Position numbers and translations under genes: made by a program. The notes beneath the pieces were generated by a model. The model had not been told where the DNA came from and searched no databases. It saw only the letters and a list, made by a program, of their open reading frames with translations. From Streptomyces ficellus (GTDB lineage Bacteria > Actinomycetota > Actinomycetes > Streptomycetales > Streptomycetaceae), in contig NZ_JAUEPL010000024.1 of NCBI RefSeq assembly GCF_030406405.1, positions 30,190-94,189 of the forward strand: a stretch of 64,000 nucleotides of DNA, in the 5' to 3' direction. Numbering within the stretch: the first letter of the stretch is position 1; every line of letters begins with the position of its first letter. This document shows positions 19,583 to 27,769 of the stretch, piece by piece.

Positions 19583-20350
19583 TCAGGAGGGCTTGCGGCC
19601 GAGGATGCGGCCGGCCCGGGAGCCGACGCCCCACGCGGTGACCCGCCACAGCGCCTCGACCACGATGTCCCGGCTCATCTTGGAGTCGCCGAGCTCCCGC
19701 TCCACGAACGTGATGGGCACCTCCACGACGTGGTACCCGGCGGCCACCGCGCGGCGGGCCAGGTCCACCTGGAAGCAGTACCCCTGCGAGGCGACGTCGT
19801 CGAGCCCGAGGCCCTCCAGGGTCTCCCTGCGGAAGGCGCGGAAGCCGCCGGTGACGTCCCGGATCGGGACGTCGAGGAGCAGGCGTGAGTAGGTGCTGCC
19901 GCCGCGGGAGAGGAGCTCGCGGGACTTGGGCCAGTTCACCACCCGGCCGCCCGGCACCCAGCGGGAGCCGAGCACCAGGTCGGAGCCCTTGAGGGCGGTC
20001 AGCAGCCGGGGCAGCTCCTCGGGCTGGTGCGAGCCGTCGGCGTCCATCTCGACCAGGACGCCGTAGTCGTGCTCGATGCCCCAGCGGAAGCCCGCCAGAT
20101 AGGCGGCTCCGAGCCCTTCCTTGCCCTTGCGGTGCAGGACGTGGACGTGGTCGTCCGCGGCGGCCAGTTCGTCGGCCATCTTGCCGGTGCCGTCGGGGCT
20201 GTTGTCGTCGGCGACGAGGACGTCGGCGTCCGGCACGGCGGCGCGCACCCGGGACACGATCGCCTTGATGTTCTCGGCCTCGTTGTAGGTCGGGATGATC
20301 ACCAAGGCTCTGCCGAGCGGGCCGTAGCGCCTCTGGCCACCGTCGTTCAC
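19583..20350 (-). CDS. ppm1: Polyprenol monophosphomannose synthase
   Basis: 255 residues, a GT2 enzyme transferring mannose from GDP-mannose to polyprenyl phosphate at the cytoplasmic membrane face. It supplies Man-P-polyprenol for protein O-mannosylation and glycolipids. Motifs are I-I-P-T-Y-N-E-A-E-N-I near 18-28, D-D-N-S-P-D-G-T near 48-55, and D-A-D-G-S-H-Q-P-E-E-L near 103-113, with the catalytic D-x-D. Unlike mycobacterial Ppm1 it lacks the fused acyltransferase domain, as in other Streptomyces. The GTG at 20350 has AAGGGG about 6-7 bases upstream. Confidence 0.92.
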   Translation of the reverse strand: MNDGGQRRYGPLGRALVIIPTYNEAENIKAIVSRVRAAVPDADVLVADDNSPDGTGKMADELAAADDHVHVLHRKGKEGLGAAYLAGFRWGIEHDYGVLVEMDADGSHQPEELPRLLTALKGSDLVLGSRWVPGGRVVNWPKSRELLSRGGSTYSRLLLDVPIRDVTGGFRAFRRETLEGLGLDDVASQGYCFQVDLARRAVAAGYHVVEVPITFVERELGDSKMSRDIVVEALWRVTAWGVGSRAGRILGRKPS

Positions 20351-20703
20351 TGCTGCCCCTTACGTCCGTGCGCGGGTCACCACCATAGCGAGCCGCCGGC
20401 GGGGCGCGGCGCGGCGGCGGTGGGGAAGCGGGCGCGAGTGGGGGCCCGACGTCCTTCGGGCCGACCTGGGGCCCGCTGGCTGCGGGTCGTCCGAGAGCCG
20501 TTGTCTACTGAACGTCCGGGCCCCACCCGGGTCGCACCCTCCTCCTGCGGTGGACCCGGCCGAACCTACCGGCCGCCGCCCGCTCGCTGTCAACACCCGC
20601 CCCACCTGCGACGATTCGGCCGAATCAGCAGGTCAGCGGGGAAGATCCGCAGGTCGCGGACGGGCCTTCCGGGGTGACGGCCGGAGCCCGGAACGTCTTT
20701 ACG
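20351..20703. other. Intergenic region upstream of ppm1
   Basis: 353 bp without a credible gene between two minus-strand genes. It contains the ppm1 promoter candidate (20563-20593) and a perfect 14-bp palindrome GATTCGGCCGAATC at 20613-20626, just upstream of the promoter, suitable for a dimeric regulator. The rest is GC-rich sequence with small hairpins such as GGGCCC/CCCGAC near 20440-20470. Confidence 0.6.
20563..20593 (-). promoter_or_regulatory. Housekeeping-type promoter for ppm1
   Basis: Reading the minus strand, TTGACA (20593-20588) and TAGGTT (20568-20563) are 19 bases apart, a good match to the Streptomyces HrdB consensus TTGACN-N16-19-TAGRRT. It lies about 210 bp upstream of the ppm1 start, so the leader would be long. 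Confidence 0.5.
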
Positions 20704-22314
20704 TCACTCGTTCGGTCGTACGAAGACGGTGCGTCCGGCAACCACGGTGCGCAGGCAGACGGGAAGGTCGGCGCCGGGGGTGAGATCGGGCAGGCCGGGC
20801 GTCCCGGAGCGCGGGTCGGTGGACCAGCGGGCGACGCGGTCGTCGGGCGCCTGGACGACCAGGTCGCCGGTGCGCCACACCGCGTAGTCGGCGGGGGCTC
20901 CCGGTACGAGGACCCCGGCGTCGTCGCGCCCGGTGGCCCGCCACCCGCCCCGCGTGTGGGCGGTGAAGGCGGCGCGCACCGAGATCCGGTGCTCGGGGGT
21001 GCGGTGGAAGGCGGCGGCCCGGACGGTGCCCCAGGGGTCCAGCGGGGTCACCGGGCTGTCGGAGCCGAAGGCGAGCGGGACTCCGGCGCGCAGCATCGCG
21101 GCGTACGGGTTGAGGGTGCGGGCCCGCTCGGCGCCCAGGCGCTGCGCGTACATGCCGTCCTCGCCGCCCCACGCCGCGTCGAAGGCAGGCTGTACGGAGG
21201 CGGTGAGGCCGAGCTCGGCGAAGGCGGCGATGGCCGCGGGGGTGAGCATCTCGGCGTGCTCGACGCGGTGGCGGGCGGCGCGCACGCGCGCCAGGCCCAC
21301 CGCCTCGGCGGCGGCCCGCATGCCCTGGACGACCGCGCTGACGGCGGCGTCCCCGATGGCGTGGAAGCCGGCCTGGACCCCGGCCTCCGTGCAAGCGGTG
21401 ACGTGCGCGGCGACGGCGGCCGCGTCGAGGTGGGCGGTGCCGGTGTGGCCCGCGTCGGCGTACGGCTCGTGCAGGCAGGCGGTGTGGGAGCCGAGGGAGC
21501 CGTCCACGAAGAGGTCGCCGGCCGCGCCGATCGCGCCGAGGGCGGCCGCCCGCTTCACGTCCGTGTCGGCCCAGTAGCCGACGACGCGGGGGCCCGGCTC
21601 CTGCTGCGCGAGGGCCAGCAGGCCCGTGAAGTCGTCCTCGTCGGAGATCTCGGGGCCCGCGCACTCGTGCAGGGTGCCGATGCCGAGGGAGGCCGCGTGG
21701 TGCAGGGCGGCGCGCTGGGCCTCGGCGCGCTGGCCCGGGGTCACGGCGGCGTGCGCGGCGGCGCGTACCGCGTGGTGGGCGGCCGCGGTGAGCGGCTGGT
21801 CCGGGTGGTAGCCGGTCATGGCGGTGACGCCCGGAACCAGGTCGAGCAGCGCACTTGTGACGACCGCCGAGTGGACGTCGATGCGCGGCAGATAGAGCGG
21901 GCGCCCTCCGGTGGCCTCGTCCAGTTCGGTACGGGACGGAGGGCGCCGTTCGGGCCAGCGCGTGGCGTCCCACCCGTGGCCCAGGAGGACCCGGTCACCG
22001 GGGCGCGCGGCGCTGTGCGCCCGTACCCGCTCCAGGGCTTCGGCGAGGGTGCGGGTGTCCGACAGGTCCAGGCCGGTGAGGGCGAGTCCGGTGGCCGTGG
22101 TGTGCACATGGGCGTCGGTGAAGGCGGGGGTCACCAGGGCCCCTTGAAGGTCGATCACCTCGTCCACGCCGGAGGCGAAGGCGTCGGCGGCGCCTTCGGA
22201 TCCCACCCAGGCGACATGGCCCCGTTCGACGACCATCGCGGTGGCGAAGGGGTCGGCGGGGCTGTGGACGTCTCCACCGCGCAGGAGCACGGTGCGGTGT
22301 TCGCTCTCGGTCAT
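20704..22314 (-). CDS. Amidohydrolase (YtcJ-like, metal-dependent)
   Basis: 536 residues. Amidohydrolase 3 architecture: a small beta domain at 8-60, then the TIM barrel beginning D-A-H-V-H at 67-71 (metal ligands His69 and His71). Later ligands include H-A-I-G-D near 345, R-V-E-H-A-E near 378, and the terminal F-G-S-D-S-P-V-T-P-L-D-P-W block. Substrate is unknown for most YtcJ proteins; cyclic amides or amidated aromatics are usual guesses. The ATG at 22314 begins 22 bp after the end of the upstream Lrp-type regulator on the same strand, so that regulator may be cotranscribed with it. Confidence 0.88.
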   Translation of the reverse strand: MTESEHRTVLLRGGDVHSPADPFATAMVVERGHVAWVGSEGAADAFASGVDEVIDLQGALVTPAFTDAHVHTTATGLALTGLDLSDTRTLAEALERVRAHSAARPGDRVLLGHGWDATRWPERRPPSRTELDEATGGRPLYLPRIDVHSAVVTSALLDLVPGVTAMTGYHPDQPLTAAAHHAVRAAAHAAVTPGQRAEAQRAALHHAASLGIGTLHECAGPEISDEDDFTGLLALAQQEPGPRVVGYWADTDVKRAAALGAIGAAGDLFVDGSLGSHTACLHEPYADAGHTGTAHLDAAAVAAHVTACTEAGVQAGFHAIGDAAVSAVVQGMRAAAEAVGLARVRAARHRVEHAEMLTPAAIAAFAELGLTASVQPAFDAAWGGEDGMYAQRLGAERARTLNPYAAMLRAGVPLAFGSDSPVTPLDPWGTVRAAAFHRTPEHRISVRAAFTAHTRGGWRATGRDDAGVLVPGAPADYAVWRTGDLVVQAPDDRVARWSTDPRSGTPGLPDLTPGADLPVCLRTVVAGRTVFVRPNE

Positions 22315-22336
22315 GGTGACCAGCCTAGAGAGGCGC

Positions 22337-22777
22337 CTACACGCGGGGCGGACGGGCCTCGTACGGGGTGGAGAGGACCACCGTGGTGCGGGTGGAGACG
22401 CCCGACTGCGAACGGATGCGGCTGAGCAGGTGCTCCAGCTCCAGCGGGGTCGCCACACGGACCTTGAGGATGTAGTTCTCGTCGCCGGCGACGCTGTGGC
22501 AGGCCTCGATCTCGGGGATGTCGGCGAGCCGGTCCGCGATGTCGTCGGGGGCGCTGGGGTCGAACGGTTTCACCGAGATGAACGCGGTGAGCGGCAGCCC
22601 GACCGCCTCGGGGTCGACGACGGCGGCATAGCCGCGAATCACTCCGCGCTGCTCGAGACGGCGTACGCGCTGATGCACCGCCGACGTGGACAGGCCCGTG
22701 GCCTTGCCCAGGTCGGTGTAGCTCATGCGCCCGTCCTTGACGAGCAACTCGACGATCTGACGATCCAGCTCCTCCAT
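22337..22777 (-). CDS. Lrp/AsnC family regulator
   Basis: 146 residues: an N-terminal HTH (L-D-R-Q-I-V-E-L-L ... L-S-T-S-A-V-H-Q-R-V-R-R-L-E) at about 3-50 and a ligand-binding RAM domain at about 65-140 with the A-G-D-E-N-Y-I-L-K-V-R turn. The family senses amino acids or related small molecules as an octamer. It is upstream of the amidohydrolase on the same strand, and divergent from the small Cys-containing gene at 22982. A 14-bp palindrome in the shared intergenic region is a candidate target of its own or of another regulator. Confidence 0.92.
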   Translation of the reverse strand: MEELDRQIVELLVKDGRMSYTDLGKATGLSTSAVHQRVRRLEQRGVIRGYAAVVDPEAVGLPLTAFISVKPFDPSAPDDIADRLADIPEIEACHSVAGDENYILKVRVATPLELEHLLSRIRSQSGVSTRTTVVLSTPYEARPPRV

Positions 22778-22901
22778 GCGGTCAACCTATTGCCCCAGGT
22801 GCCTCGCGGCACAGTCGGCGCAGCCCCGGAAGGGCATCTGCGAGCGGCATGTGACCAAGGCCACAGGTTTACGGGGGGTGTCCTCCGTGACCGGATGGTT
22901 A

Positions 22902-22915
22902 TCCGGTCGACCGGA
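22902..22915. promoter_or_regulatory. 14-bp perfect palindrome in a divergent promoter region
   Basis: TCCGGTCGACCGGA lies between the Lrp-type gene and the divergent gene at 22982, 67 bp before the latter's start. Perfect symmetry and position suggest an operator, but no regulator can be named. Confidence 0.45.
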
Positions 22916-22981
22916 AGGGAATTGCTTGCTGTGGTCGAGGCCGCAAGAGCCTGGTCGGCCCACCCGAGGGGGAGATTCTCC

Positions 22982-23380
22982 ATGCAGGATCCTGTTGATT
23001 CCGTCGCGTCCCACGAGGACGACGAACTCGACGCGTACGACACATTCGAGATGTTCCGGGTGATCTGCCCGGACTGTGTTCAGCCGATCGCACTGCTGGC
23101 GGACGAGGAGGTCCTGCCGGAGCACGCGCTGTGCCCCACGCCGTGGAATCCGTTCGTCCTGTCGGTCTGCACCGGCACCGGCCGGTCGGTCTCGGAGGCG
23201 AGTCCCGCCGACGAGACGCTGGAGCTGCTGGAGCAGGAGACGGGCCTGCTGCTGACGCTGCCGCAGGGGCTCGACTGGCGGACGCAGCCCTTCTCCCACG
23301 TGGGTGGCCCCGGCTCGCGCCCGATCAAGGTGCCGCGCCCGGCGCACCGCCCCATGTCCCCGATGCGCCGCGCCGCCTGA
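22982..23380 (+). CDS. Conserved-looking hypothetical protein with a C-x2-C motif
   Basis: 132 residues, acidic N-terminus. Residues around 26-31 read I-C-P-D-C and a third Cys follows in L-C-P-T-P-W near 52-57, which could bind a metal with a nearby His. No membrane segment or known domain is recognised. The C-terminus is Pro/Arg-rich. A GAGGGGGAG site sits 7-8 bases before the ATG, which strongly supports this start over the longer upstream frame. It is divergent from the Lrp-type gene. Function unknown. Confidence 0.72.
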   Translation: MQDPVDSVASHEDDELDAYDTFEMFRVICPDCVQPIALLADEEVLPEHALCPTPWNPFVLSVCTGTGRSVSEASPADETLELLEQETGLLLTLPQGLDWRTQPFSHVGGPGSRPIKVPRPAHRPMSPMRRAA

Positions 23381-23490
23381 CAGGCACGGCGCCGGCGGTA
23401 ACCGGATCCCGCACCGCCGCCGCGAGCCCGGCGCAACCGGTGCGGGAGCCCGGCACACCAAAGACAGTTGACAAACCGTCAGGTCAGGCG

Positions 23491-23512
23491 TCCCTCCCCG
23501 CGGGGAGGGACG
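23491..23512. promoter_or_regulatory. 22-bp perfect palindrome
   Basis: A fully self-complementary 22-base sequence (centre CCCCGCGGGG) lies between the genes at 22982 and 23574. It could be a small terminator hairpin for the first or an operator for the second; a TTGACA-like hexamer is 20 bp upstream at 23469-23474. Confidence 0.45.
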
Positions 23513-23573
23513 GGAACTGGCGCCCGAATCCTCACGGGGGTGACCAGTCCCGACCGCCCCGCGTTGGCCGTGC

Positions 23574-23825
23574 ATGACCTCGCTGTACTCGACGTACCCG
23601 ACGAGCGGCTACGGCGTGAGCCGCATGGTCCCGGGCGCGGCAGAATCGGTTCCCCAGCCCGCCGACCCGCCCATCTACCGCGCCCTGATCCGCCACTGGT
23701 CCAGCAGCGGCAGGACCGTTCCGGGCCGCCATGACCAGGAGTGGACCAGGCTCACGGCGGCGCCGGCATGGCCGCTCCCGGGGAAGATCAGCGGGTCTCG
23801 GGGCCCAGGAGGTGACGGGCGATGA
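23574..23825 (+). CDS. Small hypothetical protein
   Basis: 83 residues. The middle, Y-R-A-L-I-R-H-W-S-S-S-G-R-T-V-P-G-R-H-D-Q-E-W-T-R-L, and the S-R-G-P-G-G-D-G-R end resemble a small Streptomyces protein I recall from this position, but I know no function. No strong ribosome site precedes the ATG. Its last 38 bp overlap the end of the convergent acyl-CoA dehydrogenase gene. Codon bias at third positions is as expected for coding. Confidence 0.5.
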   Translation: MTSLYSTYPTSGYGVSRMVPGAAESVPQPADPPIYRALIRHWSSSGRTVPGRHDQEWTRLTAAPAWPLPGKISGSRGPGGDGR

Positions 23826-24960
23826 CCATGCGCTGGATCTGGTTGGTCCCCTCGACGATCTGCAGCACCTTCGCCTCGCGCATATAGCGCTCGACCGGGA
23901 AGTCGGCGGTGTAGCCGTAGCCGCCGAGGACCTGGACCGCGTCGGTGGTGACCTTCATCGCCGCGTCCGTGCAGAACAGTTTGGCCATCGCCGCCTGCTG
24001 GGCGAAGGGCCGGCCCGCGTCACGCAGCCGTGCGGCCGCCAGGTACAGCGCGCGGCCCGCCTCGACCTGGGTGGCCATGTCGGCGAGCAGGAACCGCAGC
24101 CCCTGGAAGTCGGCGATGGGGCGCCCGAACTGCTGCCGCGCGGTGGCGTAGGTGACGGCCTCGTCCAGCGCCGCCTGGGCGACGCCGATGGCGCACGCGG
24201 CGATACCGAGGCGACCGGAGTCCAGCGCGGACAGCGCGATCGCGAAGCCCTGCCCCTCGTCCCCGATCCGGCGCGCGTCCGGGACGCGTACGCCGTCGAA
24301 GTGGAGCTGGGCGGTGGGCGAACCCTTCAGGCCCATCTTCTTCTCGGGCGCCGCGGCCGACAGCCCCTCCGCGTCCCCGGGGACCAGGAACGCGGTGATG
24401 CCCCGCGCCCCTTCGCCGCCCGTGCGGGCCAGGACCGTGTAGAAGTCGGCCACACCGCCGTGGGTGATCCACGCCTTGGTGCCGCTGATGATCCAGTCGT
24501 CGCCGTCCCTGACCGCCTTCGTACGCAAGGAGGCGGCGTCGGAGCCCGAGGACGGCTCGGAGAGGCAGTAGGCGCCGAGGAGTCCGCCGCCCAGCATGGC
24601 CGGCAGGTGCTCGGCCCGCTGCTCCTTGGTGCCGTAGCGGGCCAAGGCGTGGCAGGCGAGGGAGTGGACGCTGACGCCGAGGCCCACGGTGAGGCGGGCG
24701 GCGGCGAGCTCTTCGAGTACCTGGAGGTAGACCTCGTACGGCTGGTCGCCGCCGCCGAAGGCGGAGTCGTACGCCAGGCCGAGCAGGCCGGATTCGGAGA
24801 GCAGCGAGAAGATCTCCCGGGGGAAACGGCCGGCGTCCTCCTCCTCGGCGGCCCGGGGAGCGATCTCCCGCTGGACGATGTCGCGCACCAGGGCGATGAG
24901 GTCCCTGGATTCCTCGGTGGGCAGCTGACGTTCCACCGGCTGCGGGGCGCGGTCGGGCAT
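23788..24960 (-). CDS. Acyl-CoA dehydrogenase
   Basis: 390 residues, full length for the short/medium-chain family. It shows L-G-A-Y-C-L-S-E-P-S-S-G-S-D at about 127-140 (FAD and substrate contacts), W-I-S-G-T-K-type segment near 155-162, R-Q-Q-F-G-R-P-I near 270, and Q-I-V-E-G-T-N-Q-I-Q-R-M-V, with Glu370 in the position of the catalytic base. It is an FAD enzyme oxidising acyl-CoA to 2-enoyl-CoA, passing electrons to ETF. It stands alone on this strand, so the chain-length preference is not shown by context. Confidence 0.92.
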   Translation of the reverse strand: MPDRAPQPVERQLPTEESRDLIALVRDIVQREIAPRAAEEEDAGRFPREIFSLLSESGLLGLAYDSAFGGGDQPYEVYLQVLEELAAARLTVGLGVSVHSLACHALARYGTKEQRAEHLPAMLGGGLLGAYCLSEPSSGSDAASLRTKAVRDGDDWIISGTKAWITHGGVADFYTVLARTGGEGARGITAFLVPGDAEGLSAAAPEKKMGLKGSPTAQLHFDGVRVPDARRIGDEGQGFAIALSALDSGRLGIAACAIGVAQAALDEAVTYATARQQFGRPIADFQGLRFLLADMATQVEAGRALYLAAARLRDAGRPFAQQAAMAKLFCTDAAMKVTTDAVQVLGGYGYTADFPVERYMREAKVLQIVEGTNQIQRMVIARHLLGPETR

Positions 24961-25223
24961 GGCGGCGCTCTCCTCCCTGTCGGGCGCTGCGGCGGGCGCG
25001 CGCGAAGGGGTGGGCGGCGCCGCCGGGTCTCACTGCTTCGCCGATGCTCTCCTCCCGGGTCGCGGAAGGAGCTGACCAGCGGCTGTGGCGCGTTGAGTAT
25101 GCCCGATCGGAGGGCTCCCGTCACGGGGTCGTGATCATTCCGGAACCCCGCGCGGCCGGTCGCGGGAGCGGCGACACGGCGAACGGCGAGCCGATCAGGT
25201 GAGGGGACGAAGGGGGGCGCTCG

Positions 25224-25367
25224 TCACAGCAGGCCGGCCTGCGTGACCAGCATGGCGAAGACGACGACGAGCACCCAGCCCAGGGCGTGCTCCAGCAGCT
25301 GGGGGCCGTCGTCATCGGGGCCTCCGGTACGGGCGCGGGGAGCGGCGGCAGCGGCGGTCGTGGTCAT
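25224..25367 (-). CDS. Small single-span membrane protein
   Basis: 47 residues: a Thr/Ala-rich start, a D-D-D-G-P-Q-L-L-E-H segment, then one hydrophobic helix (about 28-47) running to the C-terminus. The ATG at 25367 has GCGAG-like bases upstream but no strong ribosome site. It is 108 bp downstream of the C39-like peptidase gene on the same strand and could be cotranscribed. Function unknown; coding status rests on the coherent hydrophobic helix and third-position GC bias. Confidence 0.55.
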   Translation of the reverse strand: MTTTAAAAAPRARTGGPDDDGPQLLEHALGWVLVVVFAMLVTQAGLL

Positions 25368-25475
25368 GGTTTCTCGCTCTGTCGGCTGGCTGAGGGGTGT
25401 TCCCCGGTGACCAGACCACAGTGCCAGCACGGACGGCCACCGGGGTAGAGACGTTCATCACGCCTCCGGACGGCC

Positions 25476-26834
25476 TCAGCGGACGCCGACCGCCTCCAGG
25501 GCCTTGCGCTGCGCGGCCGTGGGGTGGGCGGGCCAGTAGAGGTAGCAGACGCCGCCCGTGGCGGAGACCACCTTGCCGGTGGCGTTGTAGCGCTTCGTAC
25601 GCAGCCAGACGTTCTCGAATTCGCGGCGCCGGTAGACGCGGCGTACGGCCTCGTTGCTCGGCGACGCCGGGTCGTTGGCGATCACATCGCCCTCGGCCGT
25701 GAAGCCGATCACGGTCATCAGATGGCCCGCCGTGCCGTAGCCCGCGCCCGTCAGTTCCTCCGCCAGGAACGACTGGGAGGTGATCGCGGGGATGCCCGCG
25801 CGGATCAGGGTCTCCAGCTCGGTCAGCGACCCCAGCCGGGTGACGACCGCGCTCATGTCGTCGTACGTGGCGGCGTAGGCGGCGTTGAAGGGCCAGTTGC
25901 CGCAGCCGTCGTACTGGTAGTCGAAGGTGAAGCGGGCGGCGTGGCAGACCTGCGGGTCGGCGAAGGCCGGGTTCACCCAGGCCAGGTCCTCGGCGGTGGG
26001 CTTGCGGCCCCAGTACTCGATGATCATCTGGGACGAGGTGGGGCTGCACCAGGCCTCGCCGCCGTTGTCGTACTCCGGGTACTGGCCGATGTGTGTGTTC
26101 TGCGAGTAACGCGGGACGACCAGCTCGCGGGCGAGGCCCGGCTCGGATGCGGGCACGGTGAAGCGGTTCGGGACGTCCGAGGCCATGGCGCCCGCCCGCC
26201 ACACGGTCGGCGTGAGCCCGGTGCCGGGCCTGCGGTAGAGGGTGAGCCGCAGCCGGTACGACACCAGGCGCAGCCCGCTCGCGGCATCGTCGAGCGAGAG
26301 GGTGTCGGTCCGGACCGCGCTTCTGCCGTCCTTCTGGCCGTCGACCGACGTGCGCCGGATGTCCCCGTCACCGGCCGCCCAGCGGCCCATCACGTACCAG
26401 GGGGTCTCGGCGCCGTCCGAGTAACGGCCCTTCAGCTCCACCGCGATCCAGGTGCCGGCCGGGGTGCCGGCGTTCCACGAGGCGACGAGCTCGGTCGCCG
26501 GGACGGTCGGGACGTGCTCGGGCGACGTCCACGTCGCGTACTCCCAGGCGGCTTTGGTGCCGGTGTGCGGATCGGTGTAGTCGGTGCGCCCGGCGGGGGC
26601 GTCGATCACCAGCGCCGGGCGGTCACCGGTGAGGGCGCGGGTGCCCGAGCGGATGCCGGAGCACCAGTCGGTGGAGGAGGTCCAGAAGTGGTTGTCGATG
26701 AGGCCGGACGCGCGCACCTGGGGGCGGGCGGTGGCGGCCGTGGCGGCCCAGGGAGAGGAAGCGGCGGTGCCGGCGGCGGCGAGCGCGGCGGCGAGCACGG
26801 TTCTGCGCGCGGCGGACGGCGGGGAACTGGTCAT
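25476..26834 (-). CDS. Secreted C39-like peptidase
   Basis: 452 residues. The N-terminus has A-A-R-R-T-V-L followed by an Ala-rich hydrophobic stretch to about 35, a Tat-type signal peptide. A beta-rich middle domain (about 40-240) precedes a papain-like C39 domain: W-C-S-P-T-S with nucleophile Cys263, A-G-H-L-M-T-V-I-G with His371, and I-A-N-D-P near 387-391. Such exported proteins process or bind extracellular peptides; no ABC transporter is attached. The ATG at 26834 is the only start that gives a proper signal peptide. Confidence 0.88.
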   Translation of the reverse strand: MTSSPPSAARRTVLAAALAAAGTAASSPWAATAATARPQVRASGLIDNHFWTSSTDWCSGIRSGTRALTGDRPALVIDAPAGRTDYTDPHTGTKAAWEYATWTSPEHVPTVPATELVASWNAGTPAGTWIAVELKGRYSDGAETPWYVMGRWAAGDGDIRRTSVDGQKDGRSAVRTDTLSLDDAASGLRLVSYRLRLTLYRRPGTGLTPTVWRAGAMASDVPNRFTVPASEPGLARELVVPRYSQNTHIGQYPEYDNGGEAWCSPTSSQMIIEYWGRKPTAEDLAWVNPAFADPQVCHAARFTFDYQYDGCGNWPFNAAYAATYDDMSAVVTRLGSLTELETLIRAGIPAITSQSFLAEELTGAGYGTAGHLMTVIGFTAEGDVIANDPASPSNEAVRRVYRRREFENVWLRTKRYNATGKVVSATGGVCYLYWPAHPTAAQRKALEAVGVR

Positions 26835-26982
26835 GGCGTGACCCCCGGTCGGTCGGGATGTGCGGTCGGGATGTACGACTGTGCGCTCACTATCCCGGTT
26901 CGCCAGGCCGCTCTGCCAGCGATCCGGCTCGCGTCGCGGCACCAATATTGGTCTTCACCTGTGGCTTTGTAGGGTGGTCCGC

Positions 26983-27612
26983 ATGGACGACCTCGACCGC
27001 CACGCCGCCGCGCTGCGCGCGCTGCCGCCCTCCTGCGGCCCGGTCCGGCTGGTCGCGGTCGACGGTCACGCCGGTTCGGGCAAGTCCACGTTCGCCGGCC
27101 GGCTCGCGGCCGCGCTCGGCGGCGCACCCGTGCTCCACCTGGACGACATCGCCACGCACGACGAGCTGTTCGCCTGGACCGACCGCCTGCGGGCCGAGGT
27201 CCTGGAGCCCCTGAGCCGTGGCGAGGTGGCGCACTTTCACCCGTACGACTGGAATCTGCGCCGCTTCGGGCCGCCCCGTCCGCTCCCGCCCGTCCCTGTC
27301 GTCCTGATCGAGGGCGTGGGCGCCGGCCGCCGGGCGCTGCGGCCGCGGCTGGCCCGGCTGCTGTGGATGGAGCGGGGGCCGCAGGAGTCGTGGGCGCGGG
27401 GCCGCCACCGGGACGGACCTGCGCAGTACGCGTTCTGGGACGGATGGACGGTGGCGGAGACACGCCATTTCGCCGCGGACCCGTCCCGTCCTTTCGCCGA
27501 CGTGCTGGTACGCGAGTGCACGGTGGGATACCAGTGGCTGGCGGGGCCCGCTGCGACAGCGGGTACGAACCATTTCATCACGGACCGTGACCGGTCTGGG
27601 CCGCCGTACTGA
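26983..27612 (+). CDS. Uridine kinase-like P-loop protein
   Basis: 209 residues. Walker A G-H-A-G-S-G-K-S-T at 28-36, a following H-L-D-D segment near 53-56 in place of the nucleoside kinase substrate loop, and V-V-L-I-E-G-V-G-A-G-R near 106-116, the standard layout of uridine kinase/phosphoribulokinase relatives. The R-H-R-D-G lid-like segment is present. A cytosolic small-molecule kinase is likely; the substrate is not known. The ATG at 26983 follows a short spacer from a divergent promoter region shared with the peptidase gene. Confidence 0.78.
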   Translation: MDDLDRHAAALRALPPSCGPVRLVAVDGHAGSGKSTFAGRLAAALGGAPVLHLDDIATHDELFAWTDRLRAEVLEPLSRGEVAHFHPYDWNLRRFGPPRPLPPVPVVLIEGVGAGRRALRPRLARLLWMERGPQESWARGRHRDGPAQYAFWDGWTVAETRHFAADPSRPFADVLVRECTVGYQWLAGPAATAGTNHFITDRDRSGPPY

Positions 27613-27651
27613 GCAGTCGGAAATCAGCCCCTCGCAGTGCCCCAACTTCGC

Positions 27652-27681
27652 TTGACCGACGAGGCGTACAGGTCTTACGTT
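27652..27681 (+). promoter_or_regulatory. Housekeeping-type promoter inside the 27.6-28.0 kb intergenic region
   Basis: TTGACC (27652-27657) and TACGTT (27676-27681) are 18 bases apart. This is one of the best HrdB-type promoter matches in the window. The predicted start point near 27688 is almost 290 bp before the next gene and directly before a hairpin-rich segment. Confidence 0.65.
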
Positions 27682-27687
27682 CTCAAT

Positions 27688-27769
27688 GTGCGGCTTTCAG
27701 AGGCCGCCGCAGACGCGAAGCCCCCGGTTGTTCCCCCGTGATCGGGGGCTTCGTTCTGCCCCCGATCAC
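27688..27769 (+). ncRNA. Candidate small RNA or attenuator with competing hairpins
   Basis: Downstream of the promoter are a first hairpin, TGCGGC/GCCGCCGCA (27689-27711), and then one G-run (27744-27748) that can pair with three different C-runs. GAAGCCCCCG (27717-27726) pairs with CGGGGGCTTC (27743-27752). CCCCCG (27733-27738) pairs with CGGGGG (27743-27748). GTGATCGGGGGC (27738-27749) pairs perfectly with GCCCCCGATCAC (27758-27769). The first pairing is followed by GTTCTG and resembles a terminator, giving an RNA of about 65-70 nt. No ORF fits. Similar to the C-rich actinobacterial 6C class in general look, but identity is not established. Confidence 0.55.

Noticed and set aside
22241..22981. 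Longer N-terminus of the 22982 gene
   Set aside because: It would run through the divergent Lrp gene and its promoter; the strong GAGGGGGAG site marks 22982.
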